Source: Acidimicrobiales bacterium
GTDB taxonomy: Bacteria; Actinomycetota; Acidimicrobiia; Acidimicrobiales; SZUA-35
Length of the DNA stretch: 52,818 nt
Direction of reading: 5' to 3'
Assembly (NCBI GenBank): GCA_013003535.1
Contig: JABDIY010000075.1
Location: forward strand, 1 to 52,818
In this document: positions 41,737 through 50,220 of the stretch, one piece after another
Layout: each line of letters begins with the position of its first letter
Numbering within the stretch: the first letter of the stretch is position 1
Notes under the pieces: model-generated
The model's database searches: none
The model's input: only the letters and a program-made list of their open reading frames with translations
Told to the model about the DNA's origin: nothing
Made by a program: the position numbers and the translations under genes

Positions 41737-42720
41737 TCAGGAGATTCCGAGGAACCGGGCCGCGGTGAGCCCTCGATGGTGCAGTTCGGTCAGGAACTGC
41801 GCCGGTGCGCCCAGTTCAGCCACCCCCACAACACCAGCGGGGGAGTCGGAGTGATGGACCCAGTTGGCCGCAACGGCCGCAACCGTGCCTGACGCCACCG
41901 ACGGGAAGGCCATGATCCCAACCACCTCGGTGTGGTAGCCGTTGCTGGTGATGCCGCGCACCTCAAGGCGGAACCCTCCCGGCCCACCGTCGTCGTGGGG
42001 GGCGCGCAACATCGGCAGACGACTGGTGATTCGGTCACGCCGATTGGCGGAGGTGCGCGCCGAGATGCGTTCAGCCTTCGGGAACTGGCGGTGAAGGAGC
42101 ACGGGTTCGGCCAAGGCTCCCCGATAGCAGTCGCGAGCGCCGAGGGCGCCCGGGAACCAGGCGAGGTCCCGACCCGATCCGCCGCGTTTCTCCACCCATC
42201 GGTTGTCGATTCGGGCGAGGCCTGGTTGCTGCAAGGACCGGTGATGGCGCCGAGCGCATGCGGGACCCGCGGTACCGGTGGTCCACACCGAAAGTTCTTG
42301 CACCTCCAAGAAACGTCGGGCCGCATGCGCCGCCAGAAGGCAGGAGAACCCAGGGGAGAGGCCTGCTCCCACTACCACGGTGACCTCGTTGGACTTTGCG
42401 AGCTCATCGAGCGTTAGGAGGTCCTGAACGTCGGCGGGGTCATCACTTGTTGAAATCACCGAAACACCGCTGCGGATCAGCGGTGCTGCAAACTCGGCGT
42501 GGTTGCCGGCGGGCGTGGCAACAACCACAGTGGTCCCTGGCCCACCGTTCGGTTCGGCCACACCGTCCCCGGGTCGGAGGGCGGCGAGCACGGCAGTACG
42601 TCGGGCGCGATCGATGTCATAGACCCGTAAGGGGGCGGTGCCGGTTCGAAGTTGCCGGGCCGCGTGGGAGCCAACTCGACCAAGACCCACGACGCCGATC
42701 GGCTCAGGAGTTCTCGTCAT
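41737..42720 (-). CDS. NAD(P)-binding Rossmann dehydrogenase (saccharopine dehydrogenase-like)
   Basis: 327 aa. N-terminal dinucleotide-binding motif GVVGLGRVGSHAARQL (GxGxxGS) followed by VYDIDRAR with the acidic residue favouring NAD; TVVVATPAGNHAEFAAPLIRSGVSVISTSDD and VVVGAGLSPGFSCLLAAHAA resemble saccharopine/homoserine-type dehydrogenase folds. The substrate is unknown. ATG 42720 starts inside the end of a short upstream ORF (17-nt overlap), suggesting coupling; a longer frame upstream adds only low-complexity sequence. Confidence 0.75.
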   Translation of the reverse strand: MTRTPEPIGVVGLGRVGSHAARQLRTGTAPLRVYDIDRARRTAVLAALRPGDGVAEPNGGPGTTVVVATPAGNHAEFAAPLIRSGVSVISTSDDPADVQDLLTLDELAKSNEVTVVVGAGLSPGFSCLLAAHAARRFLEVQELSVWTTGTAGPACARRHHRSLQQPGLARIDNRWVEKRGGSGRDLAWFPGALGARDCYRGALAEPVLLHRQFPKAERISARTSANRRDRITSRLPMLRAPHDDGGPGGFRLEVRGITSNGYHTEVVGIMAFPSVASGTVAAVAANWVHHSDSPAGVVGVAELGAPAQFLTELHHRGLTAARFLGIS

Positions 42721-42853
42721 ACTCCGTGGACTCGATCTCGGTCCACCCTCCGCTTCGCGGCGGGACTCCGCCCTGACCGCGCAGCCGGAACACTGCGGCA
42801 AGGAAGCCCGCCATTCCCAAGGCGGTGCCAACCCGGCGAATCAAGGTCAGCAT
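42704..42853 (-). CDS. short ORF, 49-aa putative membrane-associated peptide
   Basis: Open frame ATG 42853 to TGA 42704, 49 residues. It begins MLTLIRRVGTALGMAGFLAAVF, a weakly hydrophobic helix with basic residues, then a polar tail ending in EIESTEYDENS. It runs into the dehydrogenase gene, overlapping its start by 17 nt, so it could be a small protein or leader peptide. It has no Shine-Dalgarno and is too short for confident homology. Confidence 0.4.
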   Translation of the reverse strand: MLTLIRRVGTALGMAGFLAAVFRLRGQGGVPPRSGGWTEIESTEYDENS

Positions 42854-42930
42854 CGGAGAGATCTAGAACTGGGACCGTGGGGCGCTGTGGTTTGCATCAA
42901 GAGTGAATCCTATGGCGCTGGTTCGGCCAT

Positions 42931-43674
42931 TTAGAACGCCGCGGCTTCCTGCCAGCGGTCAATGATGGTGGCGTCGCCAAAGACTTCGAGGCGGCTCGCC
43001 GGGATCCGACTCCAAAGCATCAAGAGAAGGTTCGACGCCGTGCCTCGCACTGCAACATCGCCTTTGGTATGGGAATGATCCCAATCGACCCGATCCGGGT
43101 GCAACGCTGCCGTCCATTCGCCGGCACCAGCGCCTTCTTCGGTCGAGTGCAGGTGAAGAACTTCCCCGGTCCCTCCCAATGTCTCGAAGCGCATACGCGT
43201 TGGGACGAACACGTCGAAGATTTCGTCGATCCCGTCGACCGAGATAGCCGGATCGATCGGGTCCGGTGTCCCGGAGGCTGCAGCGACGTCCCATCGATGC
43301 ATGCTCAATTCATGGGCCATTCGACGCACCCACCATTGAGCCTTCTGTGGTCCGGCGAACGACGGTCTCATCACCTCGGGGTCAGAATCGGCGAGGGCGA
43401 TGCCAAGATCCTGCAGCCCCTCACTGGCCCAAACCAGCACGTCAGAACCGGCGGGTGGAGTAGGGATGGCCGATCGAGCGGGGGGATTCTCGGGTGTGGC
43501 CGTTTGAAGAAGCGTGACATATCGGGCTACCCAGCCGGTGTGGCCCAATACATCGCCTACAGTCCAGGCTTCGATATGGGGAATCGAAAAGGACAATTGG
43601 CTGGCGTCGGTGGCGAGGAGACGGGTTGACTCGTCGGCGATCTGGGCGAGGAGCTGCTCACGGGACACAGGCAT
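42931..43674 (-). CDS. maleylpyruvate isomerase / mycothiol-dependent MDMPI family protein
   Basis: 247 aa. DinB-like four-helix N-terminal domain with the family pattern: IEAWTVGDVLGHTGWVARY (metal-ligand His), MAHELSMHRWDVAAASG (HExxxHRWD-like, second and third ligands), and a C-terminal SCP-2-like part with GDVAVRGTASNLLLMLWSRI. Such proteins use mycothiol, consistent with an actinobacterial host; the physiological substrate is unknown. ATG 43674 is taken; an extra 11 codons upstream are possible. Confidence 0.85.
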   Translation of the reverse strand: MPVSREQLLAQIADESTRLLATDASQLSFSIPHIEAWTVGDVLGHTGWVARYVTLLQTATPENPPARSAIPTPPAGSDVLVWASEGLQDLGIALADSDPEVMRPSFAGPQKAQWWVRRMAHELSMHRWDVAAASGTPDPIDPAISVDGIDEIFDVFVPTRMRFETLGGTGEVLHLHSTEEGAGAGEWTAALHPDRVDWDHSHTKGDVAVRGTASNLLLMLWSRIPASRLEVFGDATIIDRWQEAAAF

Positions 43675-43747
43675 CCCCCTACTCTTGCAGATTTCGCCGC
43701 TGATCACTCTTTCTTGCCCACCAACGAGGCGAAGAGCGAAGTGGGGA

Positions 43748-44758
43748 TTACGGCGTTGGGGCCTCAGGCGGGGGTACCAACGAATCTGAGGTCACCCAAC
43801 GGTCCAGACGCCGCCACTCGTCCTGGAGCCAGAGTTCCTGGGCGGCTTCGCCGGTTGGCACCGGTTCGGTCGGCCACCACCGAACTACAACCGGCGTTCG
43901 CAACGGGACATTGGCCCGCATGCCCGCCATGCTGGCGACGCCGTCGAGGCCGCGGTGAGCCAATATCATCGGCCTGGCGTCGGGTCGGGCCCGGAGCAAG
44001 GCATGAACCCCGGACGGCTTAGGAGGCAGCAGAGCCCTGAGTTCGTCGGTGAGTGCCAACGCCGTCTTTTCGTTCCGCCGTTCGAGGGAGGCACGGATTC
44101 TCTTGCGGGCTGCGGGGGTTGCGAACGTGCCCTCGGGGAAAATCACCAGAGCCCCTTCGGGCCGGACGTGTTCACCGAGGGCCCGAAGCTGCTGCAGTTC
44201 AGCTCCGGTGTTACCCCCTCTCGCTACGAAGTAATTACCCAGCGGTGGTCCGAAGAGATCCATGGACGAGATCCAGCGCAGCTCCCGTTTGAGGACGTAA
44301 TGAGCCGGCCGTTCGAGGATATGAGGGAACAACGCGCTGGGAATGATGGCGTCCACATTGGACGCATGGCGACTGAGCAGGAGAAGATACCCCTTCGGCA
44401 TTGTGGCAGGATCGCCCCAATCAAGCTTGGCGCCCAACGTATGTCCAGCCCACTTGATAAGCGACATGGACCACGTGCCCATGCCTTCCTGAAGCCGGTC
44501 CAGTCGTCTCTCCTTCGAGCCCAGCAATGCCCTGAGGTAGAGGGCCATGGCATACCACTCGTGGCAAGCGAAAGCCACCGCCATCAAGCCAATTCGTGCC
44601 AACGGCAGGCGTCGGGGAGCGCCAGAGACGATGTCGATCAGCGCCAGGAGCGGTATGACCAGGGGCGACAACACCAGCATGAGCGGCGCCAAGAGCAGCG
44701 AGAGCGGGATCGAAAAGGCCCGACGGAGATACCGTCGGGCCACTGTTTCAGACTGCAC
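43748..44758 (-). CDS. 1-acyl-sn-glycerol-3-phosphate acyltransferase (PlsC family)
   Basis: 336 aa. N-terminal hydrophobic region (IPLSLLLAPLMLVLSPLVIPLLALIDIV), then the acyltransferase motifs HxxxxD in LLSRHASNVDAI and FPEGT in ALVIFPEGTFATPAAR, with a long C-terminal domain that is poorly conserved. It probably acylates lysophosphatidate in membrane lipid synthesis. The start is uncertain: GTG 44758 puts the rpmBG terminator hairpin inside codons 6-14, whereas ATG 44680 would avoid it but shortens the first helix. Confidence 0.82.
   Translation of the reverse strand: MQSETVARRYLRRAFSIPLSLLLAPLMLVLSPLVIPLLALIDIVSGAPRRLPLARIGLMAVAFACHEWYAMALYLRALLGSKERRLDRLQEGMGTWSMSLIKWAGHTLGAKLDWGDPATMPKGYLLLLSRHASNVDAIIPSALFPHILERPAHYVLKRELRWISSMDLFGPPLGNYFVARGGNTGAELQQLRALGEHVRPEGALVIFPEGTFATPAARKRIRASLERRNEKTALALTDELRALLPPKPSGVHALLRARPDARPMILAHRGLDGVASMAGMRANVPLRTPVVVRWWPTEPVPTGEAAQELWLQDEWRRLDRWVTSDSLVPPPEAPTP
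44713..44741 (-). terminator. intrinsic terminator of rpmB-rpmG, overlapping the plsC 5' end
   Basis: On the minus strand GGCCCGACGG, loop TATCT, CCGTCGGGCC, then TTTTCG: a 10-bp perfect stem (44717-44726 with 44732-44741) with a short T-run in the direction of rpmG. It falls in the first codons of the downstream plsC frame. Confidence 0.7.
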
Positions 44759-44798
44759 AGGACTTGGACTGTTCTTGCGACGGTCCGGTTACTGAGAT

Positions 44799-44969
44799 CT
44801 AGCGTTCTTCCTTGAACATCACGTGGCGGCGCAAGACGGGATCGTACTTGCGGAGCTCCAGACGCTCGCGTGTGTTGGTCTTGTTCTTGCGGGTCACGTA
44901 CGTGAACCCGGTGCCCTCGGTGGACCGCATCTTGACCAGCGGTCGCTTCTCTCCACCCTTTTTCGCCAT
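44799..44969 (-). CDS. rpmG: 50S ribosomal protein L33
   Basis: 56 aa: [56 protein letters not shown]. The '[21 protein letters not shown]' block is diagnostic. It has no CxxC zinc pair, so it is the zinc-free form. The start overlaps the rpmB stop by one base (TAATG), so the two are coupled. Confidence 0.96.
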   Translation of the reverse strand: MAKKGGEKRPLVKMRSTEGTGFTYVTRKNKTNTRERLELRKYDPVLRRHVMFKEER

Positions 44970-45205
44970 TAGACCTTCACTCCTTTGCGACGCATGTCGG
45001 CCAACACGGACTCGATGCCGTTCTTGTTGATCGTCTTGATGGCCTTGGTGCTGAGCGTGAGAGTGACCCAGCGCTTCTCGCTTGGCACCCAGAAACGCTG
45101 GCGCTGGATGTTGGGATTCCAACGCCGCTTGGTGACGCGGTGCGAGTGGGAGATGCTGTTACCGAATGTCGGCTTGCGGCCGGTTACTTGGCAGATCTTG
45201 GACAC
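44969..45205 (-). CDS. rpmB: 50S ribosomal protein L28
   Basis: 78 aa, normal length: [34 protein letters not shown] is diagnostic, followed by [27 protein letters not shown]. Ribosome-binding site GAGGT 6 nt before the ATG. Leads the rpmB-rpmG pair. Confidence 0.96.
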   Translation of the reverse strand: MSKICQVTGRKPTFGNSISHSHRVTKRRWNPNIQRQRFWVPSEKRWVTLTLSTKAIKTINKNGIESVLADMRRKGVKV

Positions 45206-45337
45206 GATGATTACCTCACGAGATCGATTCCGCGCTCAGAAACGCAGACCAGACAATCTACACCCACGAAAAGACAATCACTCAGGGAACGGGTCGGCGT
45301 CACGGATTGTGGCTGCACGGCGACGGAAATATTTCAG

Positions 45338-45343
45338 TAGCGT
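45338..45343 (+). promoter_or_regulatory. candidate -10 hexamer for leaderless M23 peptidase mRNA
   Basis: TAGCGT, 6 nt, ATG at 45350; supports the upstream start of the peptidase gene over an internal ATG at 45401. Confidence 0.4.
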
Positions 45344-45349
45344 GACGAA

Positions 45350-46633
45350 ATGGGTTGTGGGATTCATGCTTGGGCAGGCGCGCGCCGAATCACGGTGGCC
45401 ATGTTTCGCCGCCGATCACGTTTTCTCATCCTTGCCAGTTTTCTGAGTTTGGTGGCCACGGCGTTCAGCCCGGTGGGGTTGGCTCCGGTAGAAGCGGCGA
45501 GCGCTCCGGCATTGGTGTTGCCGATAGCCACGGACTACATCGACGACGTCCACTGGACGGACACGTGGGGGGCGGCTCGAAGCGGCGGACGGTCCCATGT
45601 TGGGGTCGACATGATCGGCCCCCAAATGACACCGCTGGTCGCAGCCGCCGATGGGGTGATCACATGGTTGCGTCACGACACCAGTCGCGGCAACATCCTC
45701 TACCTCACCGATGACAACGGCTGGCAATACACCTACATTCACATCAACAACGACAGCCCCGGCACCGACGATGGCGCCAATCGTTACGAGGAGGCGTTCG
45801 GCCCCGGGATCGAGTTGGGGGCGCGGGTAAGCGCCGGCCAAGTGATCGCATACATGGGTGATTCCGGCAATGCGGAGTGGACGGTGAGTCATCTTCACTT
45901 CGAGGTCGTCGACCCTGATGGCAACAACGTGAATCCCGCCCCGCTGGTCGACGCAGCTCTCGAGCGGGCCCTTCACCCGATCGATGTCGACCCGGCCGAA
46001 GTTTCCCCCTTCGCCGACTTCGATACCTTCGCTGAACGTCTCTACCAGACCGTGCACGGGCGATCTGGAACCCTGACTGAACGCCGAGATTTGGCTGACA
46101 CCGTGAACACGGTGGGCATGAATGCGGCTCTGGAGGACGTCATCACCCCCAACAGCACTGGTGCGTCCCTTGACCGGTTGTATGAGGCCTACTTCCTTCG
46201 TGCGGCCGACACCGATGGCATCCACTACTGGATGGACCAGTATCGTGGCGGGGCGTCGCTCACCGACATCGCCAACTGGTTCGCAGAGTCCGATGAATTC
46301 AAAAATCGATATGGCGGAAAACCGTTCGGCGATTTCTTGGATCAGTTGTATGTAGACGTGCTGCACCGAGCCCCCGACGCATCCGGCAAGGCATACTGGC
46401 TCGGCCTCCTCGAAACTGGTCAGCTGACACGCGGGTCGATAGTGATCCAGTTCACCGAGGGAGCTGAGATGATCAACAGCACCCAGCGTCGAACCGAACT
46501 CACCGCCCTCTCCCTGATCTTCACTGACGCCACTCCGTCGTTGGCGCTGAGTCAGGAGTGGGAGGCGCTGCGCTCCTCAAGCGACCTGCAATCGTCGCTC
46601 CCGCAGTTCTACTCCCTAACCGCGGGCTCCTAG
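45350..46633 (+). CDS. secreted M23 (LytM) metallopeptidase with DUF4214 repeats
   Basis: 427 aa. Signal peptide (FRRRSRFLILASFLSLVATAFS... VEAAS), then an M23 zinc-peptidase domain with full ligand set: GRSHVGVD (His and Asp) and HLHFEV (HxH); such enzymes cut peptidoglycan crosslinks. After about residue 220 come two or three DUF4214 units, for example RLYEAYFLRAADTDGIHYWMDQYRGG and QLYVDVLHRAPDASGKAYWLG, a repeat found in surface and S-layer-like proteins. The combination suggests a wall-bound hydrolase. It is convergent with the membrane gene downstream. Confidence 0.87.
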   Translation: MGCGIHAWAGARRITVAMFRRRSRFLILASFLSLVATAFSPVGLAPVEAASAPALVLPIATDYIDDVHWTDTWGAARSGGRSHVGVDMIGPQMTPLVAAADGVITWLRHDTSRGNILYLTDDNGWQYTYIHINNDSPGTDDGANRYEEAFGPGIELGARVSAGQVIAYMGDSGNAEWTVSHLHFEVVDPDGNNVNPAPLVDAALERALHPIDVDPAEVSPFADFDTFAERLYQTVHGRSGTLTERRDLADTVNTVGMNAALEDVITPNSTGASLDRLYEAYFLRAADTDGIHYWMDQYRGGASLTDIANWFAESDEFKNRYGGKPFGDFLDQLYVDVLHRAPDASGKAYWLGLLETGQLTRGSIVIQFTEGAEMINSTQRRTELTALSLIFTDATPSLALSQEWEALRSSSDLQSSLPQFYSLTAGS

Positions 46634-46644
46634 GAACTGAAAAC

Positions 46645-47463
46645 CTATGCGGGCGGTGGGATCATGCGTCGGCCCGGGCTGAAGCGTCGCCGATCCGCGG
46701 GCAGAGCCCGCCGACGGATGGTGATCAGACTTCCAATGGAGAGCACAATCGCGGTGCTGAGCACGGTGGCGTACCAAATCCATGAAACTTGACCATCTCG
46801 GTTGGTCAGCCAGCGGAGCGTGACGGCCAGCACCAGACTCCCCGCCACGATCGCCCCCATATTCTGGAGGTGAGTGGTTCGCACGGTGGCGCTGATGTCC
46901 CCCGACCGTCGCCGGTAGTAGTTATAGGTGAACGCATTCTCGAACGCGATCACTACAACCGCCGGCACGATCCACCACAGGCTCTGCACATCCAGATTCA
47001 GGGTTGCCCCCAGGGCAATAGCGGTGAGAAAACCGGCGGCACCAAGCACGAGCGTGTAGATGATGGCGTCGCCGCTGCGAACCGCTAACCAACCAAACAG
47101 GGCAGCCAGGGCCGACAGGATGATGATGAGAATGATCTGACCTTCGGGATCGGACGTGGCGGTGGCGGCGACGATGGCAACAAACACAACGAATCCGCAC
47201 ATCACCATTTCCGGGGCGGCGGCGAGGCGTCGGAGCGCTTCCCGGTCCCGCCGTTTCTCGTCTTTGATCTGTGCTTCGGTTTTGGCGATAATCACCCCGG
47301 CTGCGGTGGCGTATCGTCCTGTGGGCGGCAGTCCGACCGGCCGGGCCAACGGTTCGGCTGACGAGCCCGCGGGCGGAGGCGGCATCGGCGCACCGAGGGG
47401 TGGGGGAGTAGCCCCGGGCGGCGGTGGGGGAGGCCCGTCGAAACCTGAGGGGTCGGTACTCAT
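46645..47463 (-). CDS. multi-pass membrane protein with Pro-rich N-terminus, unknown
   Basis: 272 aa. The first 50 residues are extremely Pro/Gly rich (DGPPPPPPGATPPPLGAPMPPPP), followed by a charged stretch (AKTEAQIKDEKRRDREALRRLAA) and about six hydrophobic segments (MCGFVVFVAIVAATA, IILIIILSALAALFGWLAV, IIYTLVLGAAGFLTAIALGA, and others). Family not recognised. ATG 47463 overlaps the DUF58 stop by 4 nt, so it is the last gene of the MoxR cluster. Confidence 0.7.
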   Translation of the reverse strand: MSTDPSGFDGPPPPPPGATPPPLGAPMPPPPAGSSAEPLARPVGLPPTGRYATAAGVIIAKTEAQIKDEKRRDREALRRLAAAPEMVMCGFVVFVAIVAATATSDPEGQIILIIILSALAALFGWLAVRSGDAIIYTLVLGAAGFLTAIALGATLNLDVQSLWWIVPAVVVIAFENAFTYNYYRRRSGDISATVRTTHLQNMGAIVAGSLVLAVTLRWLTNRDGQVSWIWYATVLSTAIVLSIGSLITIRRRALPADRRRFSPGRRMIPPPA

Positions 47464-48752
47464 CGGAAACCGCTCGCCGCCGGCTGCCGGATCGATCCCC
47501 GTCCGCCCATGGGCCGTTGACCGGCCAAAACCGCCTTCTGAAGAACCGGCTCTACCGGCCCCGAGGGGTCCCAGGGAAGGACCACAACCCCCAGCTCGGC
47601 GAGACGTCGTTTCTGCCATTCGTTGGTGATGCGAGTGACGCGGCGAGCGATTGCACTGGCACCGGTGTCCAATTGGCGCTGAACCAGAAGCACAACCACC
47701 GAGTGGCCGCGGCGGCGGAGCTGGGCCAGGTCACTGGTGAAGACCTCGCTGTAGAGGGGGCTCACCGCCAAAATGAGCGATCGACCATCCAGGCTTTCCA
47801 TGGGAATGGTGGGGAGGTCGCCTCGTCGATCCTGCATGACCCTGGCCGACAGCAGGGTGTCGACGATGATGTGGCCGGCCCGCCGACCCAGTGCCGGCGG
47901 GAGCCACCGAACTCCGGTGCTGCGGTCGAGAATCCCGACCCTATCCATGGAACGAAAGTGTCGTTCCTGCAAACCGGTTGCTGCCGCCACCGTGGATCGA
48001 AGCGTTGAATCCAACGTCTCGCCGACGTCTTGGACGGCGTCGATGAAAAGGATCACATCGGTGGCCTGATCTGTGTGGCGATCGGCCACCATCGGCTCGC
48101 CGCGCCGCAACGAGAGCATGGCATGGATAAGCCGAACCGGGTCTGACGGGTTGTAGTTGCGGACTTCGGCCAACTCCATCCCGGGGCCCCGTGCCGTTGA
48201 TCGGTGGTCGCCGATAGCAGAGCGGGTTTGGGCCGCCTTCACCATGGACTGAATCCGTTCGGTGGGTGGATGAACATGCACCCGGTTGGACAACGGAAAC
48301 TGCTGGATCGTTTCGGACAGACCGAATCGGTCCCTGGTGACAACGTTCAGAAACTCGGGCCCGATGACACCCCATTTCTCCACACGCACATCGAACCGCA
48401 CCCGTGAATCGCCATCGATCCGTTGGATCACCCGCGGCGGTGACACCGGGACCATCGAGGCGGGATACTGCATCTCTAGTTCAACGATGGCGATAGGTCG
48501 GGCGCAGCGGACCTCTACGAAGATGGAGAGTTCGTCCCCCTCGATCAAGCGGAGTCGGCTCAGCGTCACCCGTTCAACCTCCAACGACACCCACCATCGG
48601 CTCAGCACACTGAGCGTGACGACGACGACGAACGGGCTGAGCGCGATGAACCAGACTGTCGCTTCGCCGTCCCGGCTGGAACTGGCGATGATGAACAGTG
48701 CCGCCGAGATTCCGCTGTACAGCCAGAAACGCCAGGTGAGATGGCGGCTCAC
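47460..48752 (-). CDS. DUF58 / von Willebrand A-like domain protein
   Basis: 430 aa. Two N-terminal hydrophobic segments (FWLYSGISAALFIIASSS, ATVWFIALSPFVVVVTLSVL), a beta-rich middle and the DUF58 motif region ELAEVRNYNPSDPVRLIHAMLSLRRGEPMV followed by VILFIDAVQDVGE (a vWA-like metal site remnant). DUF58 proteins occur next to MoxR ATPases and are thought to act with them in assembling extracytoplasmic complexes. The start overlaps the MoxR stop by 4 nt. Confidence 0.85.
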   Translation of the reverse strand: MSRHLTWRFWLYSGISAALFIIASSSRDGEATVWFIALSPFVVVVTLSVLSRWWVSLEVERVTLSRLRLIEGDELSIFVEVRCARPIAIVELEMQYPASMVPVSPPRVIQRIDGDSRVRFDVRVEKWGVIGPEFLNVVTRDRFGLSETIQQFPLSNRVHVHPPTERIQSMVKAAQTRSAIGDHRSTARGPGMELAEVRNYNPSDPVRLIHAMLSLRRGEPMVADRHTDQATDVILFIDAVQDVGETLDSTLRSTVAAATGLQERHFRSMDRVGILDRSTGVRWLPPALGRRAGHIIVDTLLSARVMQDRRGDLPTIPMESLDGRSLILAVSPLYSEVFTSDLAQLRRRGHSVVVLLVQRQLDTGASAIARRVTRITNEWQKRRLAELGVVVLPWDPSGPVEPVLQKAVLAGQRPMGGRGSIRQPAASGFR

Positions 48753-49804
48753 GGGGGTGCGTCACCAAACGACAACGGTTGGGGAACGGTTGCCATATTT
48801 TCGCCAACGTCGGTGGCGGGGGGCGTGGGGACCATTTCCACAACTTCGCTGATGACTTCGAAGGGCTGGACGCCTCGAACCCACTGATCGGGCATGAGCA
48901 GGAGGCGATGGCTGAGGGTGGGGATGGCCATGGCCTTCACGTCGTCGGGGAGGACGTAATTCCGGCCACCCATCGCCGCCCAGGCTCTGGACATCTTGAG
49001 CAGTCCCAGCGAACCGCGAGGACTGGCGCCGGCCTCGGTGCGAGGGTTCTGCCGAGTGCCGTCGACGATGTCAACGATGTATTGGGCCACGGGGTGGCTC
49101 ACGTGCACGGTTTCGACCGCCCTCTGGACCTGACGGGTCTCGTCCGGGCTGAGGAGTGGCGCCAACACTGTGGTGTCCGTGCCGCGGGCGGCCCGCCGGA
49201 GAATCAGATCGACCTCGGCGGCGTGGTCGGGATAGCCGATGCCGGTACGAATCAAGAACCGGTCGAGCTGGGCTTCGGGCAACGGGTACGTACCTTCGGA
49301 CTCGATGGGGTTCTGGGTACCGATGACCACGAATGGCGACGGCAGCGGTCGGGTCTGGCCGTCCACGGTGACCTGTCGCTCCTCCATAGCCTCCAGGAGA
49401 GCAGACTGGGTTTTTGGCGGAGCCCGGTTGATCTCGTCGCCCAACACGAGGTTGGCGAAGACAGGGCCTGGTCTGAACTCGATGGCCGAGCGGGACGGAT
49501 CGAAGATGGTGGCGCCGGTGATGTCGGCCGGGATCAGGTCGGGTGTGAACTGAACCCGGGAGAACCCCAGCCCGCAGCACTGAGCGATCGCTCGGGCGGT
49601 CGCCGTTTTCGCCACCCCCGGAACGTCTTCGAGCAATACATGGCCATCGGCGAAGACCGCTGCAAGCACGAGCCGGAGCATGTCTCGTTTGCCTACGATC
49701 ACGGTTTCGAGTTGATCCAGCATCGTCTCGGTGAGGTCACCGATCGCCCGCGGGTCCGCAATGGCGGGACGCGGCGTGGGGCTGGCGGAGTTGTTGTTGG
49801 TCAC
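48749..49804 (-). CDS. MoxR-type AAA+ ATPase
   Basis: 351 aa. Walker A-like GVAKTATARAIA in LLEDVPGVAKT, Walker B LVLGDEINRAPPKTQSALLEAMEERQV, sensor 1 FVVIGTQNP and the C-terminal lid (ASPRGSLGLLKMSRAWAAMGGRNYVLPDDVKAM). MoxR ATPases are chaperone-like and normally pair with DUF58/vWA proteins. GTG 49804 lies in a GTGA overlap with the upstream gene; upstream in-frame sequence to 50359 belongs to that gene's region. Confidence 0.93.
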   Translation of the reverse strand: MTNNNSASPTPRPAIADPRAIGDLTETMLDQLETVIVGKRDMLRLVLAAVFADGHVLLEDVPGVAKTATARAIAQCCGLGFSRVQFTPDLIPADITGATIFDPSRSAIEFRPGPVFANLVLGDEINRAPPKTQSALLEAMEERQVTVDGQTRPLPSPFVVIGTQNPIESEGTYPLPEAQLDRFLIRTGIGYPDHAAEVDLILRRAARGTDTTVLAPLLSPDETRQVQRAVETVHVSHPVAQYIVDIVDGTRQNPRTEAGASPRGSLGLLKMSRAWAAMGGRNYVLPDDVKAMAIPTLSHRLLLMPDQWVRGVQPFEVISEVVEMVPTPPATDVGENMATVPQPLSFGDAPP

Positions 49805-50220
49805 TGGGAAGCCTGACTGGGGTGGGACGGTGGAGGGGCTGATGGGTCGAAGTGGACGCCGATTGGCAGCGGATGAAGATCGAGGTGCGCTTCCAGTTGG
49901 TCGAGTATCGACTCCACCTGGACGATGGTGGGAGCGGAGTGCGGGACGTCCACGGGGATAGCCAGCGCCGATGCGCGCCGGAGGAGCAGCGAGACCACCT
50001 CGCTGGGCGTGGTCTCCAACGATGCGTCTACTGAAACCGCGTCCCACGGCACGAGCTGCAGCCCGGGGACTACCGGTTCGGCTACCCGGAGGGTGCCAGC
50101 GCCGATGGAGCCCGACGACATCCGTGACCACGCGCGGAAGAGCGTGAGGAGAATGAGCACGATCGAGAAGAACACGACCACCGGGAAACCGCGGGCGAAA
50201 CCTCCCAGGAGCTCGGTCAT
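49801..50220 (-). CDS. membrane-anchored protein of the MoxR cluster, unknown
   Basis: 139 aa. One N-terminal hydrophobic helix (FPVVVFFSIVLILLTLFRAW) and a soluble domain with no recognised motif (LETTPSEVVSLLLRRASALAIPVDV, ESILDQLEAHLDLHP). It overlaps the DUF4129-like gene upstream and MoxR downstream by 4 nt each. In related clusters this place often holds a small membrane partner; nothing more can be said. Confidence 0.65.
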   Translation of the reverse strand: MTELLGGFARGFPVVVFFSIVLILLTLFRAWSRMSSGSIGAGTLRVAEPVVPGLQLVPWDAVSVDASLETTPSEVVSLLLRRASALAIPVDVPHSAPTIVQVESILDQLEAHLDLHPLPIGVHFDPSAPPPSHPSQASQ

